Translations under genes and position numbers: made by a program
The notes under the pieces: model-generated
Seen by the model: only the letters and a program-made list of their open reading frames with translations
What the model was told of the DNA's origin: nothing
Database searches by the model: none
Shown: in pieces, positions 18,880 to 28,107 of the stretch
Numbering within the stretch: position 1 is the stretch's first letter
How the letters are laid out: each line of letters opens with the position of its first letter
Source of the DNA: Tolumonas lignilytica
Lineage (GTDB): Bacteria > Pseudomonadota > Gammaproteobacteria > Enterobacterales > Aeromonadaceae
NCBI RefSeq assembly: GCF_000527035.1
Contig: NZ_AZUK01000001.1
Span: 1,646,501 to 1,710,500, forward strand
Direction of reading: 5' to 3'
Length of the DNA stretch: 64,000 nucleotides

Positions 18880-19692
18880 TCAAGCTTCGGCAGGAAAAGG
18901 ATAACGGCTCAAGCCCAACTGGAGAGAGATTGCCGCGGCCGCCTGATGCAGGAGCGCAACATAGTGCGCCAACTGGTTTTCATCAAAGCGAATAGTCGGG
19001 AAGGAGATACTTAATCCGGCCAGCACATGGCCAAAACGATCATAAACCGGCACCGCCACACAGCGGATACCCATTTCCTGTTCTTCGCGATCTTCACTGA
19101 AACCGCTGCGGCGGACATCCGCCAGCTCTTGCAGCAAGGCGTCAATATCGGCCAGCGTGTTGGCGGTTTTGGCTTCAAAAGTCACGGCCGCCAGAATGTC
19201 ACGGATCGTCTGCTCATCCAGCCAGGCCAGTAATACCTTGCCAATGGCCGTGCAATACAGTGGATTACGCCGCCCGACACGGGAATACATGCGCAGGCTA
19301 TATAACGAATCAATCTTGTGCAGATAGACGATACTCTCATCCTCCATCGCGCCCAGATGAATGGTTTCCTGTGTTGCTTTGGAAAGCATGCGCATCTGCT
19401 GATCGGCAATACGAATCAAATCGACGTGCTGTAACGCTTTGGCACCGAGATCGAACAACTTCAGCGTCAGTGAATATTTATCGTTTTCCCCTTCCTGCTG
19501 CACGTAACCCAGCGATTTCATGGTCTGTAGAAAACGATAAACCGTACTCTTCGACATCATCACCCGCTGTGATAGCTCGGTCACCCCGATTTCATGTTCA
19601 TCACCCAGTGCCTGCAAAATACCGAATACCTTGAGCACCGACGAAACGGAATCCTGCTGTTTGGAAAAGTCGTTCACCACTACCTCTGCCAT
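18880..19692 (-). CDS. kdgR: KdgR, IclR-family repressor of pectin/2-keto-3-deoxygluconate genes
   Basis: A 270-residue IclR-type regulator very close to E. coli/Dickeya KdgR: DSVSSVLKVFGILQALG, then the helix-turn-helix MMSKSTVYRFLQTMKSLGYV (residues about 45-65), ETIHLGA, LRMYSRVGRRNPLYCTAIGKVLLAW and the C-terminal GLSISFPTIRF effector domain. KdgR is released from DNA by 2-keto-3-deoxygluconate. Met at 19692 aligns with known KdgR N-termini, although the frame is open to 19746 and no strong ribosome site is seen. It is divergent from kdgK-eda and has a KdgR-like operator in between. Confidence 0.93.
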   Translation of the reverse strand: MAEVVVNDFSKQQDSVSSVLKVFGILQALGDEHEIGVTELSQRVMMSKSTVYRFLQTMKSLGYVQQEGENDKYSLTLKLFDLGAKALQHVDLIRIADQQMRMLSKATQETIHLGAMEDESIVYLHKIDSLYSLRMYSRVGRRNPLYCTAIGKVLLAWLDEQTIRDILAAVTFEAKTANTLADIDALLQELADVRRSGFSEDREEQEMGIRCVAVPVYDRFGHVLAGLSISFPTIRFDENQLAHYVALLHQAAAAISLQLGLSRYPFPAEA

Positions 19693-19837
19693 GATTGTTA
19701 AAAACTGCTGCGGCCACATCTTATGCAAAGCCGGATACCGGCGCAAATCAACCGCATCAGCCCCTGCGCCCCCTTTTTATCATGACTTATTTTTGCCGCA
19801 ACCTCCGCGTGTCAATTTTATGCATCTATCACAAATA

Positions 19838-19858
19838 AAATGAAACATCGTTTTATTT
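19838..19858. promoter_or_regulatory. KdgR operator between kdgR and kdgK
   Basis: AATGAAACATCGTTTTATT closely matches the KdgR box (AATGAAACATTGTTTCATT type), an interrupted palindrome. It directly precedes a TTGACA -35 at 19862, so KdgR bound there would block kdgK transcription and possibly its own. Confidence 0.85.
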
Positions 19859-19861
19859 TAT

Positions 19862-19890
19862 TTGACACAAAAGTTTGATTAGATAATCTA
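19862..19890 (+). promoter_or_regulatory. Promoter of kdgK-eda-yceM
   Basis: A perfect -35 hexamer, TTGACA (19862-19867), is followed 16 bases later by TAATCT as a plausible -10. It sits between the KdgR box and the kdgK start at 19925. Confidence 0.6.
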
Positions 19891-19924
19891 TGCTTGTTTT
19901 TTAGACACAAAATGAGAAACATCC

Positions 19925-20866
19925 ATGGCTACTCTCAACATCGCCATCATCGGTGAATGCATGGTGGAACTACAGCGCCGGGAGCAGGATATCCGGCAAG
20001 GATTCGGCGGTGACACGTTGAATACGGCGGTTTATCTTGCCCGTCAATTAGCGGCCGACCAGGGCAAGGTGTTTTATGTTTCTGCCTTGGGCACCGATCA
20101 TTTCAGCCAAAGCATGATTGATGCGTGGCAATCAGAAAGGATCGATACGTCGCTGGTACAACGTCTGCCCCACAAAATGCCCGGGCTCTATTTTATCGAT
20201 ACCGATGCACAGGGTGAGCGCAGTTTTTCCTACTGGCGCAGTGATGCGGCGGCGAAATACTGGCTGGAAACCGAGCAGACCAACCAGGTGCTGGAACAGT
20301 TATCCCATATGGATGTCCTCTATCTGAGCGGGATCAGCCTGGCCATTCTGAACCCCGCCAGCCGCCAACGCCTGTTCCAGTTTCTCGCGTCATTCCGAGC
20401 ACAGGGTGGCCGAGTGGTCTTTGATAATAACTATCGCCCTCGCCTCTGGCTCAGCCGTGAAGAAACACAACAGTGCTACCAGCAGATGCTGCAGCTGACC
20501 GACATCGCCTTTCTCACTTTGGATGATGAAGATGCACTCTGGGGAAAATGCGCGTTGGAGACCGTGATCCACCGAACCCAAGACTTAGGCGTCCGTGAAA
20601 TAGTGATTAAACGGGGTGCCGAACCTTGTGTCATCGTCAGTCAGAACGGCGTTCAGGAAACCGTCGCGGCACAAAAAATTGCCGCCAGCGCCGTCATTGA
20701 TACCACGGCGGCCGGCGATTCGTTCAGTGCCGGTTATCTGGCCCGTCGCCTGCAACACGGCAGCGTGACCGCCTCGGCAGAACAAGGCCATCGCTTAGCC
20801 GGCACCGTGATCCAATATCGTGGCGCCATTATTCCGGCTGACGCCATGCCGTCAGTCGTCCTTTAA
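19925..20866 (+). CDS. kdgK: 2-dehydro-3-deoxygluconate kinase
   Basis: A 313-residue PfkB/ribokinase-family sugar kinase making 2-keto-3-deoxy-6-phosphogluconate. The N-terminal GE-MVEL and FGGDTLNTAVYLAR glycine motif bind substrate, and the C-terminal DTTAAGDSFSAGYL motif holds the catalytic Asp and anion hole. It is first in the operon, 18 bases before eda, behind a KdgR operator and promoter. Together with eda it converts KDG from uronates or pectin to pyruvate and glyceraldehyde 3-phosphate. Confidence 0.94.
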   Translation: MATLNIAIIGECMVELQRREQDIRQGFGGDTLNTAVYLARQLAADQGKVFYVSALGTDHFSQSMIDAWQSERIDTSLVQRLPHKMPGLYFIDTDAQGERSFSYWRSDAAAKYWLETEQTNQVLEQLSHMDVLYLSGISLAILNPASRQRLFQFLASFRAQGGRVVFDNNYRPRLWLSREETQQCYQQMLQLTDIAFLTLDDEDALWGKCALETVIHRTQDLGVREIVIKRGAEPCVIVSQNGVQETVAAQKIAASAVIDTTAAGDSFSAGYLARRLQHGSVTASAEQGHRLAGTVIQYRGAIIPADAMPSVVL

Positions 20867-20884
20867 TTTATTCCAGGAGAAATC

Positions 20885-21511
20885 ATGTCGACCTTAGTGG
20901 AACGTTTGCAGGCACTGAAGATCATTCCGGTTATTGCCATCAAGCAGGCCGATGACGCGGTTGAATTGGGCCGGGTATTGGTGGCAAACGGAATGCCAAG
21001 CGCCGAAATTACTTTTCGCACACCGGCTGCCGCAGAGGCTATCCGTCGGTTACGAGCCGCCTTCCCCGACATGCTGATCGGCGCAGGAACGGTGCTCACC
21101 ACGGCACAGGTCGATGAAGCGATCGCGGCAGGTGTCGACTTCATTGTCAGCCCCGGTTTTAATCCGACCACCGTGCGTTATTGCCAACAACGTGGTGTCG
21201 CCATCGTACCCGGTGTGAACAACCCGAGTCTGGTCGAACAAGCGATGGAAATGGGCCTTAACATGCTGAAATTCTTCCCGGCGGAACCCTCTGGCGGTGT
21301 CAACATGCTGAAAGCGATGTCTGCGGTCTATCCGGTAAAATTCATGCCGACCGGCGGTGTGACGCCCGAGAATGTGAAAAGCTATCTGGGCTTAAAAACC
21401 GTGGTGGCCTGTGGTGGCACCTGGATGGTTCCTGCCGATCTGATCGACCAGCAGCAATGGGACAAAATAGGCCTGCTGGCCAAAGAGGCCATGGCCGCAC
21501 TCAACGCATAG
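20885..21511 (+). CDS. eda: KDPG/KHG aldolase
   Basis: A 208-residue class I aldolase of the Entner-Doudoroff pathway. The Schiff-base Lys129 lies in NMLKFFPAEPSGG and the catalytic Glu41 and Arg45 in AEITFRTP, with the phosphate site around PTGGVTPENV. It splits KDPG to pyruvate and glyceraldehyde 3-phosphate. AGGAG lies 7 bases before the ATG and 18 bases separate it from kdgK. The length is normal for the family (E. coli 213). Confidence 0.95.
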   Translation: MSTLVERLQALKIIPVIAIKQADDAVELGRVLVANGMPSAEITFRTPAAAEAIRRLRAAFPDMLIGAGTVLTTAQVDEAIAAGVDFIVSPGFNPTTVRYCQQRGVAIVPGVNNPSLVEQAMEMGLNMLKFFPAEPSGGVNMLKAMSAVYPVKFMPTGGVTPENVKSYLGLKTVVACGGTWMVPADLIDQQQWDKIGLLAKEAMAALNA

Positions 21512-21625
21512 AAATGTCTTACCGGTAACAAAACAGCAACCGGATCGGCTCAGGCTCCGTATCCGGTCTTGCATCCCGGTGACCGGCGACACTACCATGT
21601 TGTTTTCTCGGCGAAAGGAGGCGGC

Positions 21626-22540
21626 ATGCGTAAGCTACGGGTCGGCATCGTGGGGTTGGGCGGTATCGCGCAGAAAGTCTATTTGCCGATCTTGTCGCAG
21701 GCCCGCCATTGGGAATTGATCGGGGCCTACTCCCCCAACCAGCAGAAAAACTGTCTGCTCTGCCAGCAATACCGTATCGTCTCGTTCTTTTCACTGGATG
21801 AACTGGCCGCCAACTGTGACGTCGCCTTCATTCACAGTTCGACCGCCACCCATTACGACATCGCCAGCCACCTGCTGCAAAAGGGGCTGCATGTGTATGT
21901 CGATAAACCGCTGGCCGACACGCTGGATCAGGCAGAGGCACTGGTTGAACTGGCCGAAAAAAAGCAACTGACTCTGATGGTCGGTTTCAACCGCCGCTTT
22001 GCCCCGTTTTATCAGATCATCAAAGAGCAGATGCCTTGTGCCGCCGCCGTCCGTTTTGAAAAACACCGCATCCACGGCATCGGAAATTCTCTGCGCTTTA
22101 CGATGCTCGACGATTATCTGCATCTGCTGGACACCGTGCTCTGGCTCTGTGACGGCGAGCTGTCGCTGCTGGCCAGCCAGATCAATACCACGGTACAGGA
22201 TGAGCTGATTTTTGCCGGACACACCTTCCGTCATGACAACAAACTGATCAACACCGCCATGCACCGCGACGCCGGCACGCAGGCAGAAACACTGGAGGTC
22301 GTCACACACGGTGCCGTGATGCGCGTCCGCGATTTAAACCGGCTGGAAGAGGAACGGGATGGAAAAATCTACGTGACGACTGCCGGTAGCTGGCAAACCA
22401 TTCTGGAACTGCGCGGCTTCGCCCCGATGGTGAAGCACTATCTGGAGTGTGTCGCTAACCAGACCACGCCGCTGGTCTCGGGGGAACAGGCGCTGATCGC
22501 TCAGCGCTGGATGGAAAAATTACTGGCGGAAACCCGATAG
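21626..22540 (+). CDS. yceM: YceM (MviM)-type Gfo/Idh/MocA oxidoreductase
   Basis: A 304-residue oxidoreductase with an N-terminal Rossmann motif (RVGIVGLGGIAQK, residues 4-16), the Gfo/Idh signature VDKPLAD with its conserved Lys near 93, and LMVGFNRRFAPFY. Similarity to E. coli YceM extends to LLDDYLHLLDT and the C-terminus. The substrate of this subgroup is not known to me. ATG 21626 follows AAAGGAGG directly, a near-perfect ribosome site. A 114-base gap follows eda with no clear terminator, so co-transcription with kdgK-eda is possible. Confidence 0.87.
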   Translation: MRKLRVGIVGLGGIAQKVYLPILSQARHWELIGAYSPNQQKNCLLCQQYRIVSFFSLDELAANCDVAFIHSSTATHYDIASHLLQKGLHVYVDKPLADTLDQAEALVELAEKKQLTLMVGFNRRFAPFYQIIKEQMPCAAAVRFEKHRIHGIGNSLRFTMLDDYLHLLDTVLWLCDGELSLLASQINTTVQDELIFAGHTFRHDNKLINTAMHRDAGTQAETLEVVTHGAVMRVRDLNRLEEERDGKIYVTTAGSWQTILELRGFAPMVKHYLECVANQTTPLVSGEQALIAQRWMEKLLAETR

Positions 22541-22541
22541 C

Positions 22542-22562
22542 AATGAGCGCCTAGCGCTCATT
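22542..22562. terminator. Bidirectional stem-loop between yceM and yihG
   Basis: AATGAGCGC and GCGCTCATT form a perfect 9-base stem around a CTA loop. The CTA is the complement of the yihG stop codon, so the gene ends inside the hairpin. It is placed to end both convergent transcripts. No T-run is present on the plus strand. Confidence 0.55.
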
Positions 22563-23435
22563 CAACAACTGATCCTTGCGTTGCCAGACGTCGCTCAGCC
22601 ACTGCTGGAATCCCCGTTTAAACGGTTTATCCTTCATATAATCACCCCGCTGCACCTCGGTCACCGGGATCTCTTCAATCCAGACCTGGATCCGTTTCAT
22701 GCGTCCACTCAGCATGTCATGGAACGGGCGTTCCTGATTGTCTGGATAGGCCAGTGTCACATTCACGATCTTCTCAAACTGCTCACCCAGCACATTGATC
22801 GCCATGGCCAACCCGGCGGGTTTGGGCGTCAGCAAATGTTGGTACGGAGACTTGGTCTCTGCGCGTTTTTGTGGCGTAAACCGGCTGCCCTCAACGAAAT
22901 TGATGACTGTGGTCGGAATGGTCTTGAACTTGGCACACGCCTCGCGCGCCGTAGTGACATCCTTGCCGCGTAAGGCCGGATTTTTCAATAATTGCTGACG
23001 GGTGTAGCGGCGCATAAACGGCATGTCCAGCCCCCAGCAGGCCAGACCGACAAACGGGACATACAGCAGGTCATGTTTCAGGAAAAATTTGGGGACGGGC
23101 AGCCGGTTACGGAAAATATCACCGATCAACACAATATCCGCCCAGCTCTGATGATTACAGATCACCATATGCCAGCCCTTGGGGTTTAACTGGGTGGTGT
23201 CGTGAACTTCCCATTCGACCCGGTTCACCAACCGCAACATCAGCGCATTGCCACACAACCAACCGTACATCACCCCATTACAGGCCTGTGTCAGGCGATG
23301 TCTGATGGCCGCGATCGGCAACAGCAATTTCAGTATGGCCAGCACACCAATCAATAAAGAGACTAACGCAGTATTCAAAATCACCATGGCGACACTGAAT
23401 ACCAACAACACAAAACCGGGCAGGAACGACAGCAT
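22551..23435 (-). CDS. yihG: YihG-type lysophospholipid acyltransferase
   Basis: A 294-residue PlsC-family acyltransferase. Two hydrophobic segments near the N-terminus (residues 5-50) anchor it in the membrane. The catalytic NHQSWAD (NHx4D) motif is about residues 94-100 and EGSRFTPQKR (acceptor/phosphate motif) about 182-191. E. coli YihG acylates the sn-2 position of lysophospholipids and affects swimming. Codon use matches the neighbours. No strong ribosome site precedes the ATG, so the start is less certain than the identity. Confidence 0.88.
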   Translation of the reverse strand: MLSFLPGFVLLVFSVAMVILNTALVSLLIGVLAILKLLLPIAAIRHRLTQACNGVMYGWLCGNALMLRLVNRVEWEVHDTTQLNPKGWHMVICNHQSWADIVLIGDIFRNRLPVPKFFLKHDLLYVPFVGLACWGLDMPFMRRYTRQQLLKNPALRGKDVTTAREACAKFKTIPTTVINFVEGSRFTPQKRAETKSPYQHLLTPKPAGLAMAINVLGEQFEKIVNVTLAYPDNQERPFHDMLSGRMKRIQVWIEEIPVTEVQRGDYMKDKPFKRGFQQWLSDVWQRKDQLLNER

Positions 23436-23641
23436 AATAGTAAAAATCAGTCAGCAGGGTTAAAGACTTCTGGCCTCAGGCCGTTCGAAAGCGCGCATTA
23501 TCGCTGCAAGATCGCAGCAGGTGAAGTGATAAATCTATTTTTCTGTCAAGTTCTTTTGCTGCTCCGTTTGAAACACTACTAGGCAAATTCCATGACTTCT
23601 GCTCATAATGTAAGCTCTTTTTTTCTTCATGGGATCACACA

Positions 23642-24298
23642 ATGGAAACCAGTGTATTCAAACGCACACAGCTCGTCGGCGAACAAATCAGCCCTTCATT
23701 ATACAACCTGACCATCGGTCTGACCTTGTGCTGGGGTTTCTTTGTCAACTGGCTAATGATGATGACCATCCCGGTGGAAAGTCTGTATACCATTGATCAC
23801 CGTCTGTTTTTTATCGGCTATTTCCTCTGCTGCATGGCCGGTAGTGTCATCCTGAACCGCTCCGTCAACCCGCTGATCAGCTTCCTCGGCTACAACCTGA
23901 TTGTCGTCCCGTTTGGTCTGGTGCTGAATCTGGTGGTGAGCCAGTTCGACAGTGCCTTAGTGCTGGAAGCCATGCGGGTGACCGGTGAAATTACCTTTGT
24001 CATGATGCTGTTGGGCAGTATGTATCCGGCCTTCTTTCAGGGGATCGGGCGCGCCCTGTTCTTTGCACTGCTGATCACGCTGGTCGTGCAGTTAGCAGAA
24101 GTCTTTATCTTCCACAAATCACATCCGCTGACCGACTGGGCCGTGGCCCTGATTTTCAGTGGTTACATCGGCTATGACTGGGCGCGGGCCAATGCCCTGC
24201 CCAAAACGCTGGATAACGCCATCGACAGTGCTGCCGCGCTGTATCTCGACATCATCAATCTCTTTTTGCGTGTGCTGCGAATCCTCAGTCGTCGCTAA
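23642..24298 (+). CDS. Bax inhibitor-1 family membrane protein (divergent YccA/YbhL type)
   Basis: A 218-residue protein with about seven hydrophobic helices. The C-terminal segment GYIGYDWARAN...LYLDIINLFLRVLRIL matches the Bax-inhibitor-1 (TMBIM/YetJ/YccA) signature, where Asp residues in the last helices form a pH-sensing latch for calcium leak. The N-terminal half is more divergent than in YccA. It stands alone between yihG and a Na+/H+ antiporter. A hairpin (24306-24343) follows. Function in bacteria is poorly defined; ion leak or stress adaptation is the family-based guess. Confidence 0.75.
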   Translation: METSVFKRTQLVGEQISPSLYNLTIGLTLCWGFFVNWLMMMTIPVESLYTIDHRLFFIGYFLCCMAGSVILNRSVNPLISFLGYNLIVVPFGLVLNLVVSQFDSALVLEAMRVTGEITFVMMLLGSMYPAFFQGIGRALFFALLITLVVQLAEVFIFHKSHPLTDWAVALIFSGYIGYDWARANALPKTLDNAIDSAAALYLDIINLFLRVLRILSRR

Positions 24299-24305
24299 GT
24301 GTTAT

Positions 24306-24343
24306 CGGGCGGAATCTGGGTTGCCGAACCCAGGTTACCGCCC
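24306..24343 (+). terminator. Stem-loop after the Bax inhibitor-1 family gene
   Basis: GGGCGG-AA-TCTGGGTT pairs with ACCCAGGT-TA-CCGCCC around GCCGA, giving a long, nearly perfect stem that starts 8 bases after the stop codon. A weak T-rich tract (TGTTTTATT) follows. Confidence 0.6.
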
Positions 24344-24405
24344 ACGGATCCTGTTTTATTGCGGCGACAGAGTGATATCAGACTGACCACAGGGAGGATC
24401 ACTTT

Positions 24406-26325
24406 ATGTACGCGTTCTATCTGGCATCCGTCGTGGGTTTTGCCGTACTGGCACAATGGCTGGCCTGGAGCCTCCGGGTTCCGGCTATCCTGCTCCTCCT
24501 GATCACGGGGTTATCGCTCGGCGCCTGGCCGGCCGCCCCGTCACCGGATCGGCTACTGGGCAACCTGTTATTCCCGATCATTTCGCTTTCCGTGGCTGTG
24601 ATCCTATTTGAAGGGGCGCTGACCCTCAAACTGAAAGACCTGAAAGGGATCGGCCATGTGGTGCGCAATCTCTGTTCAATCGGCGTCTTAACCACCTTTG
24701 TGGTGATTGCGCTGGCCAGCCATTTCATCATGGCGCTCGACTGGCGCATCGCGATTCTGCTGGGCTCGGTACTGACGGTCACCGGGCCGACCGTGATTGC
24801 CCCGATGCTCAGTATCATCCGACCCAAAAAAGAACTCGACCGCATCCTGCGCTGGGAAGGGATCATCATCGACCCCATCGGGGCACTGTTTGCTGTACTG
24901 GTGTTTGAAGGGGTTACGTTAAGCCAGCACAGTGATGTGCTCAGCCATACCTTGCTGGCACTGGGCAAAACGCTGGGCGTCGGCATCTCATTGGGGGCGT
25001 TCATGGGCTGGCTCACCAGCCTGCTGATCCGGCGGAAATGGCTACCTTACGAGTTACATAAATTTGGGGTGCTGGCCATTGTGCTGCTGACCATGACCCT
25101 CTCGAATCGGTTCAGTGCCGAATCCGGCTTGCTGGCCGTGACCATTCTCGGGATCTGGATGGCCAATCAGGATGATCTGGAAATTGATGCCATTTTAGAA
25201 TTCAAAGAAGACTTATCGATGATCCTGATTTCGGCCCTGTTCATCCTGCTGGCCGCCCGACTCGATCTGGCAGCCTTATGGCGACTGGGGCCGATGGTCT
25301 TGTTGATGATGGGTGTCGTGCAGTTTATTGCCCGCCCCGCCTGTATCTTCCTTTCCTGCATAAATTCCGGCCTCCGTTTCCGGGAAAAACTGCTGTTAAG
25401 CTGGATCGCACCACGCGGGATTGTCGCTGCCGCTGTCAGCTCCGTCTTCGCACTCAGTCTGGAGGCGAATCAGGTTCCGGATGCCGACAAGCTGGTGCCG
25501 CTGGTCTTTTCCGTCATCATCTCCACCGTCGTGCTGCAAAGTCTCACCAGCACCTGGCTGGCCCGGCGTCTCGGTCTGCAACAACCCAATCCAGAGACTA
25601 TTCTTATCATTGGGGCCAATGCACTGGCCCGGGCTATCGGACAGGCACTGAATGAGCAGAAGATTCCCGTCTATCTCTCTGATCCGGCGTGGGAAAACTA
25701 CAAGCTGGCCCGGTTGGCGGGGTTACCCTGTTATTATGGCAGCCCGCATTCAGAGCATGCCGAACGCTATTTGCCGCAGCATGAAATTAAATACGTGCTG
25801 GCCCTGTCGCCCAACCGGCAGCAGAACGCACTGGGCATCCAGCATTTCGCCCATCTCTACAGCGGAGAGCGGGTTTACTCGCTGCCACCGGGCGACATGG
25901 AAAAAAAGAAGAACCGCGACAGCGCAACATTTCGCGCCCGTCAGGTGTTGTTTGGCAAGGAGGTAACCTATTCACGATTGCGTAAGATGCTGGAAAGTGG
26001 CGGCAAAGTGAAAGTGACCCGTCTGGCCGACGCGTTCACATGGCGCGATTTCCAACAGACCAATGCAGACGCGATCCCGTTATTTGTGCTGAATGACAAG
26101 GGGCTGGTGCGCATCATGACGGCGGATAATCCGGTACTGCCGGTTGCGGGCAACGTGATCCTGTCGTTATCACCACAAAAAGAGAACAACCGGAACGAGC
26201 CCAATGGTGTATCAGGAGAGCCGAATCATGACCCAGCCACTCAGAGAGATCCTTCATACGCTGAATCAGGTAATTCTGGGCAAACAGGAAGAAATACAAC
26301 TCGCGGTCTGCTGCCTGCTGGCTAA
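24406..26325 (+). CDS. CPA1-family Na+(K+)/H+ antiporter with C-terminal TrkA-N/RCK-like domain
   Basis: A 639-residue cation/proton antiporter. About 12 helices span residues 1-390, with TVTGPTVIAPML and WEGIIIDPIGALFAVLVFE carrying the ion-binding acidic residues of the NhaP/CPA1 family. Residues about 400-510 form a Rossmann-like TrkA-N domain (ILIIGANALARAIGQAL) and a further RCK-C-like part follows. The last 33 or so residues are hydrophilic and low in structure and overlap the MoxR gene out of frame by 98 bases. GGGAGG lies upstream of the ATG. Confidence 0.88.
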   Translation: MYAFYLASVVGFAVLAQWLAWSLRVPAILLLLITGLSLGAWPAAPSPDRLLGNLLFPIISLSVAVILFEGALTLKLKDLKGIGHVVRNLCSIGVLTTFVVIALASHFIMALDWRIAILLGSVLTVTGPTVIAPMLSIIRPKKELDRILRWEGIIIDPIGALFAVLVFEGVTLSQHSDVLSHTLLALGKTLGVGISLGAFMGWLTSLLIRRKWLPYELHKFGVLAIVLLTMTLSNRFSAESGLLAVTILGIWMANQDDLEIDAILEFKEDLSMILISALFILLAARLDLAALWRLGPMVLLMMGVVQFIARPACIFLSCINSGLRFREKLLLSWIAPRGIVAAAVSSVFALSLEANQVPDADKLVPLVFSVIISTVVLQSLTSTWLARRLGLQQPNPETILIIGANALARAIGQALNEQKIPVYLSDPAWENYKLARLAGLPCYYGSPHSEHAERYLPQHEIKYVLALSPNRQQNALGIQHFAHLYSGERVYSLPPGDMEKKKNRDSATFRARQVLFGKEVTYSRLRKMLESGGKVKVTRLADAFTWRDFQQTNADAIPLFVLNDKGLVRIMTADNPVLPVAGNVILSLSPQKENNRNEPNGVSGEPNHDPATQRDPSYAESGNSGQTGRNTTRGLLPAG

Positions 26326-27133
26326 AGGGCACCTGCTGATTGAAGATCTGCCCGGCATGGGCAAAACCACGCTGGCTCATGCGCTGGCCACAGTGATGGG
26401 GCTGGACTATCAGCGAGTGCAGTTTACCTCCGACATGCTACCCGCCGATCTACTGGGGGTGTCGGTGTTTGAACAGCAACGTGAGTTTGTTTTTCATCCG
26501 GGGCCGATCTTCACGCAGGTATTACTGGCTGATGAGATCAACCGCGGCAGCCCACGGACGCAAAGTGCGTTGCTGGAGGCCATGGCCGAGCGACAGGTCA
26601 GTATCGACCGCGAAACACGTGCGTTGCCGGAACCGTTCTTTGTCATTGCCACACAAAATCCGCAGGATCAGGCTGGCACCTATCCGCTGCCGGAATCCCA
26701 GCTGGATCGCTTCCTGATGCGAATTGAGCTGGGCTACCCCGATCAGGCCACCGAAAAACAGATGCTGCTGCAAACGCAGCAGCTCAAGGTTACGCCGAAG
26801 CTGGACAGCCAGCATTTGCAGTTGATGCAACAGCAGGTGACTCAGGTTCGGGTCGCCGATGCCGCGCTGGATTATCTGCTCGGTCTGGTGCATGAAAGCC
26901 GCTATGCCGGGCTCACCCCGCACGCACTCTCGCCGCGGGCCAGTCAGGCATTACTCAGCGCCGCCCGCGCCTGGGCCTACATGGCAGGCCGGGATTATCT
27001 GCTGCCGGATGACATTCAGGCGGTCTTTGCCCCAGTGGCCGAACACCGCTTACGCAACGCCACCAGCAGTGTCATCGGGCAGCGCCAAAGCTTCAGCCGT
27101 GCCCTGCTGGAACGGGTGGACCCGGTACAATGA
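26228..27133 (+). CDS. MoxR-family AAA+ ATPase
   Basis: A 301-residue MoxR ATPase. Walker A is GMGKTT (residues 43-48), Walker B ADEIN (101-105), and the sensor ATQNP and PLPESQLDRF motifs follow. MoxR proteins act as chaperones, usually with DUF58 and VWA or transglutaminase partners. ATG 26228 is chosen because GGAG lies 9 bases upstream; an in-frame ATG at 26204 has no such site. The 5' end overlaps the antiporter by 98 bases and the 3' end overlaps the DUF58 gene by 4, so the operon is tightly packed. Confidence 0.92.
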   Translation: MTQPLREILHTLNQVILGKQEEIQLAVCCLLAKGHLLIEDLPGMGKTTLAHALATVMGLDYQRVQFTSDMLPADLLGVSVFEQQREFVFHPGPIFTQVLLADEINRGSPRTQSALLEAMAERQVSIDRETRALPEPFFVIATQNPQDQAGTYPLPESQLDRFLMRIELGYPDQATEKQMLLQTQQLKVTPKLDSQHLQLMQQQVTQVRVADAALDYLLGLVHESRYAGLTPHALSPRASQALLSAARAWAYMAGRDYLLPDDIQAVFAPVAEHRLRNATSSVIGQRQSFSRALLERVDPVQ

Positions 27134-28107
27134 AGCTGTGGCAGGCGCTGCAACACCGCTGGCAGCAACGCATAGCAGACTGGCTGGCACAGCGTATTCC
27201 GCCTGCCGCGCAAATCACACTTAACCGGCATAATCTGTTTATCTTTCCCAGCCGAACCGGCGGCGTCTATCTGGCACTGACCGCAGCCATCTTTCTGCTC
27301 GGTTCCAACTATGAAAATAATCTGGTGTTGGCGCTGGCGTATCTGCTGTTCAGTCTGTTTGTGATTTCCATGCATTATTGTCACTTCAACCTGAGCGGCC
27401 TGCACATCGAAGTAATCCCCACTTCCACCAGCTATGCCGGCAAAACGGTCCGCTTTCAGATCCAGATCCATACCCGCTCGCGGCGGCGGTATGACCTGCA
27501 TCTGACCGCCGACGGTGCCATCGGCGAACACCTGCCGGAACTCGCCGCACAGGATCAACTGGGGGTCAGTTTCCTTACCCAGCGTCGTGGCTGGCTGCAT
27601 CCAGGGCGACTGCGGCTTTCCAGCCAGTGGCCACTGGGCCTGCTGCAATGCTGGACCCTCATTGACCTGCAACAACGCGTACTGGTTTACCCGCAGCCGC
27701 AGCCCTGTGAGCTGCAACTGCAGGCTGACGATGCCATGGCCAGCGGCGACCGCGCTGTGAGCGCGCACCACCAAACCACCGGGATGGATGAAATTCAGGG
27801 AGTGCGCCCTTACCGCCCCGGTGAATCACTCAGTCAGATTGCCTGGAAGCAGGTGGCACAGGGTCGCGGCTGGGTGAGCAAGGAGTTCAGCACGCCCTTG
27901 CCGGAACAATGCTGGCTGGAACTGCGAAAAACACCGGGCTACACTTTGGAGGAAAAACTGTCGCATCTTTGCTATCAGCTCCAACTGCTGGAACGACAAG
28001 GCAGCCGTTACGGACTGCTACTCGGCCAGCAACGTATTCCCCCCGGCGCCGGTGAACCTCACCAGACCGCTTGTCTGACCGCCTTGGCCTTGTATGAAGA
28101 GCACTGA
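27130..28107 (+). CDS. DUF58 domain protein (MoxR-operon membrane protein)
   Basis: A 325-residue protein with two hydrophobic segments at about 50-85 and a DUF58 domain whose signature GVRPYRPGESLSQIAWKQVAQGRGWVSKEF is at about 220-250. DUF58 proteins accompany MoxR ATPases and resemble VWA-fold partners. It overlaps moxR by 4 bases and the transglutaminase gene by 14, pointing to coupled translation. Its own biochemical role is not established. Confidence 0.9.
   Translation: MKLWQALQHRWQQRIADWLAQRIPPAAQITLNRHNLFIFPSRTGGVYLALTAAIFLLGSNYENNLVLALAYLLFSLFVISMHYCHFNLSGLHIEVIPTSTSYAGKTVRFQIQIHTRSRRRYDLHLTADGAIGEHLPELAAQDQLGVSFLTQRRGWLHPGRLRLSSQWPLGLLQCWTLIDLQQRVLVYPQPQPCELQLQADDAMASGDRAVSAHHQTTGMDEIQGVRPYRPGESLSQIAWKQVAQGRGWVSKEFSTPLPEQCWLELRKTPGYTLEEKLSHLCYQLQLLERQGSRYGLLLGQQRIPPGAGEPHQTACLTALALYEEH

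Noticed and set aside
23642-24298. First considered as a PACE-type chlorhexidine exporter
   Set aside because: The length (218 residues) and the LYLDIINLFL C-terminal signature fit the Bax inhibitor-1 family better than the paired short domains of PACE proteins.
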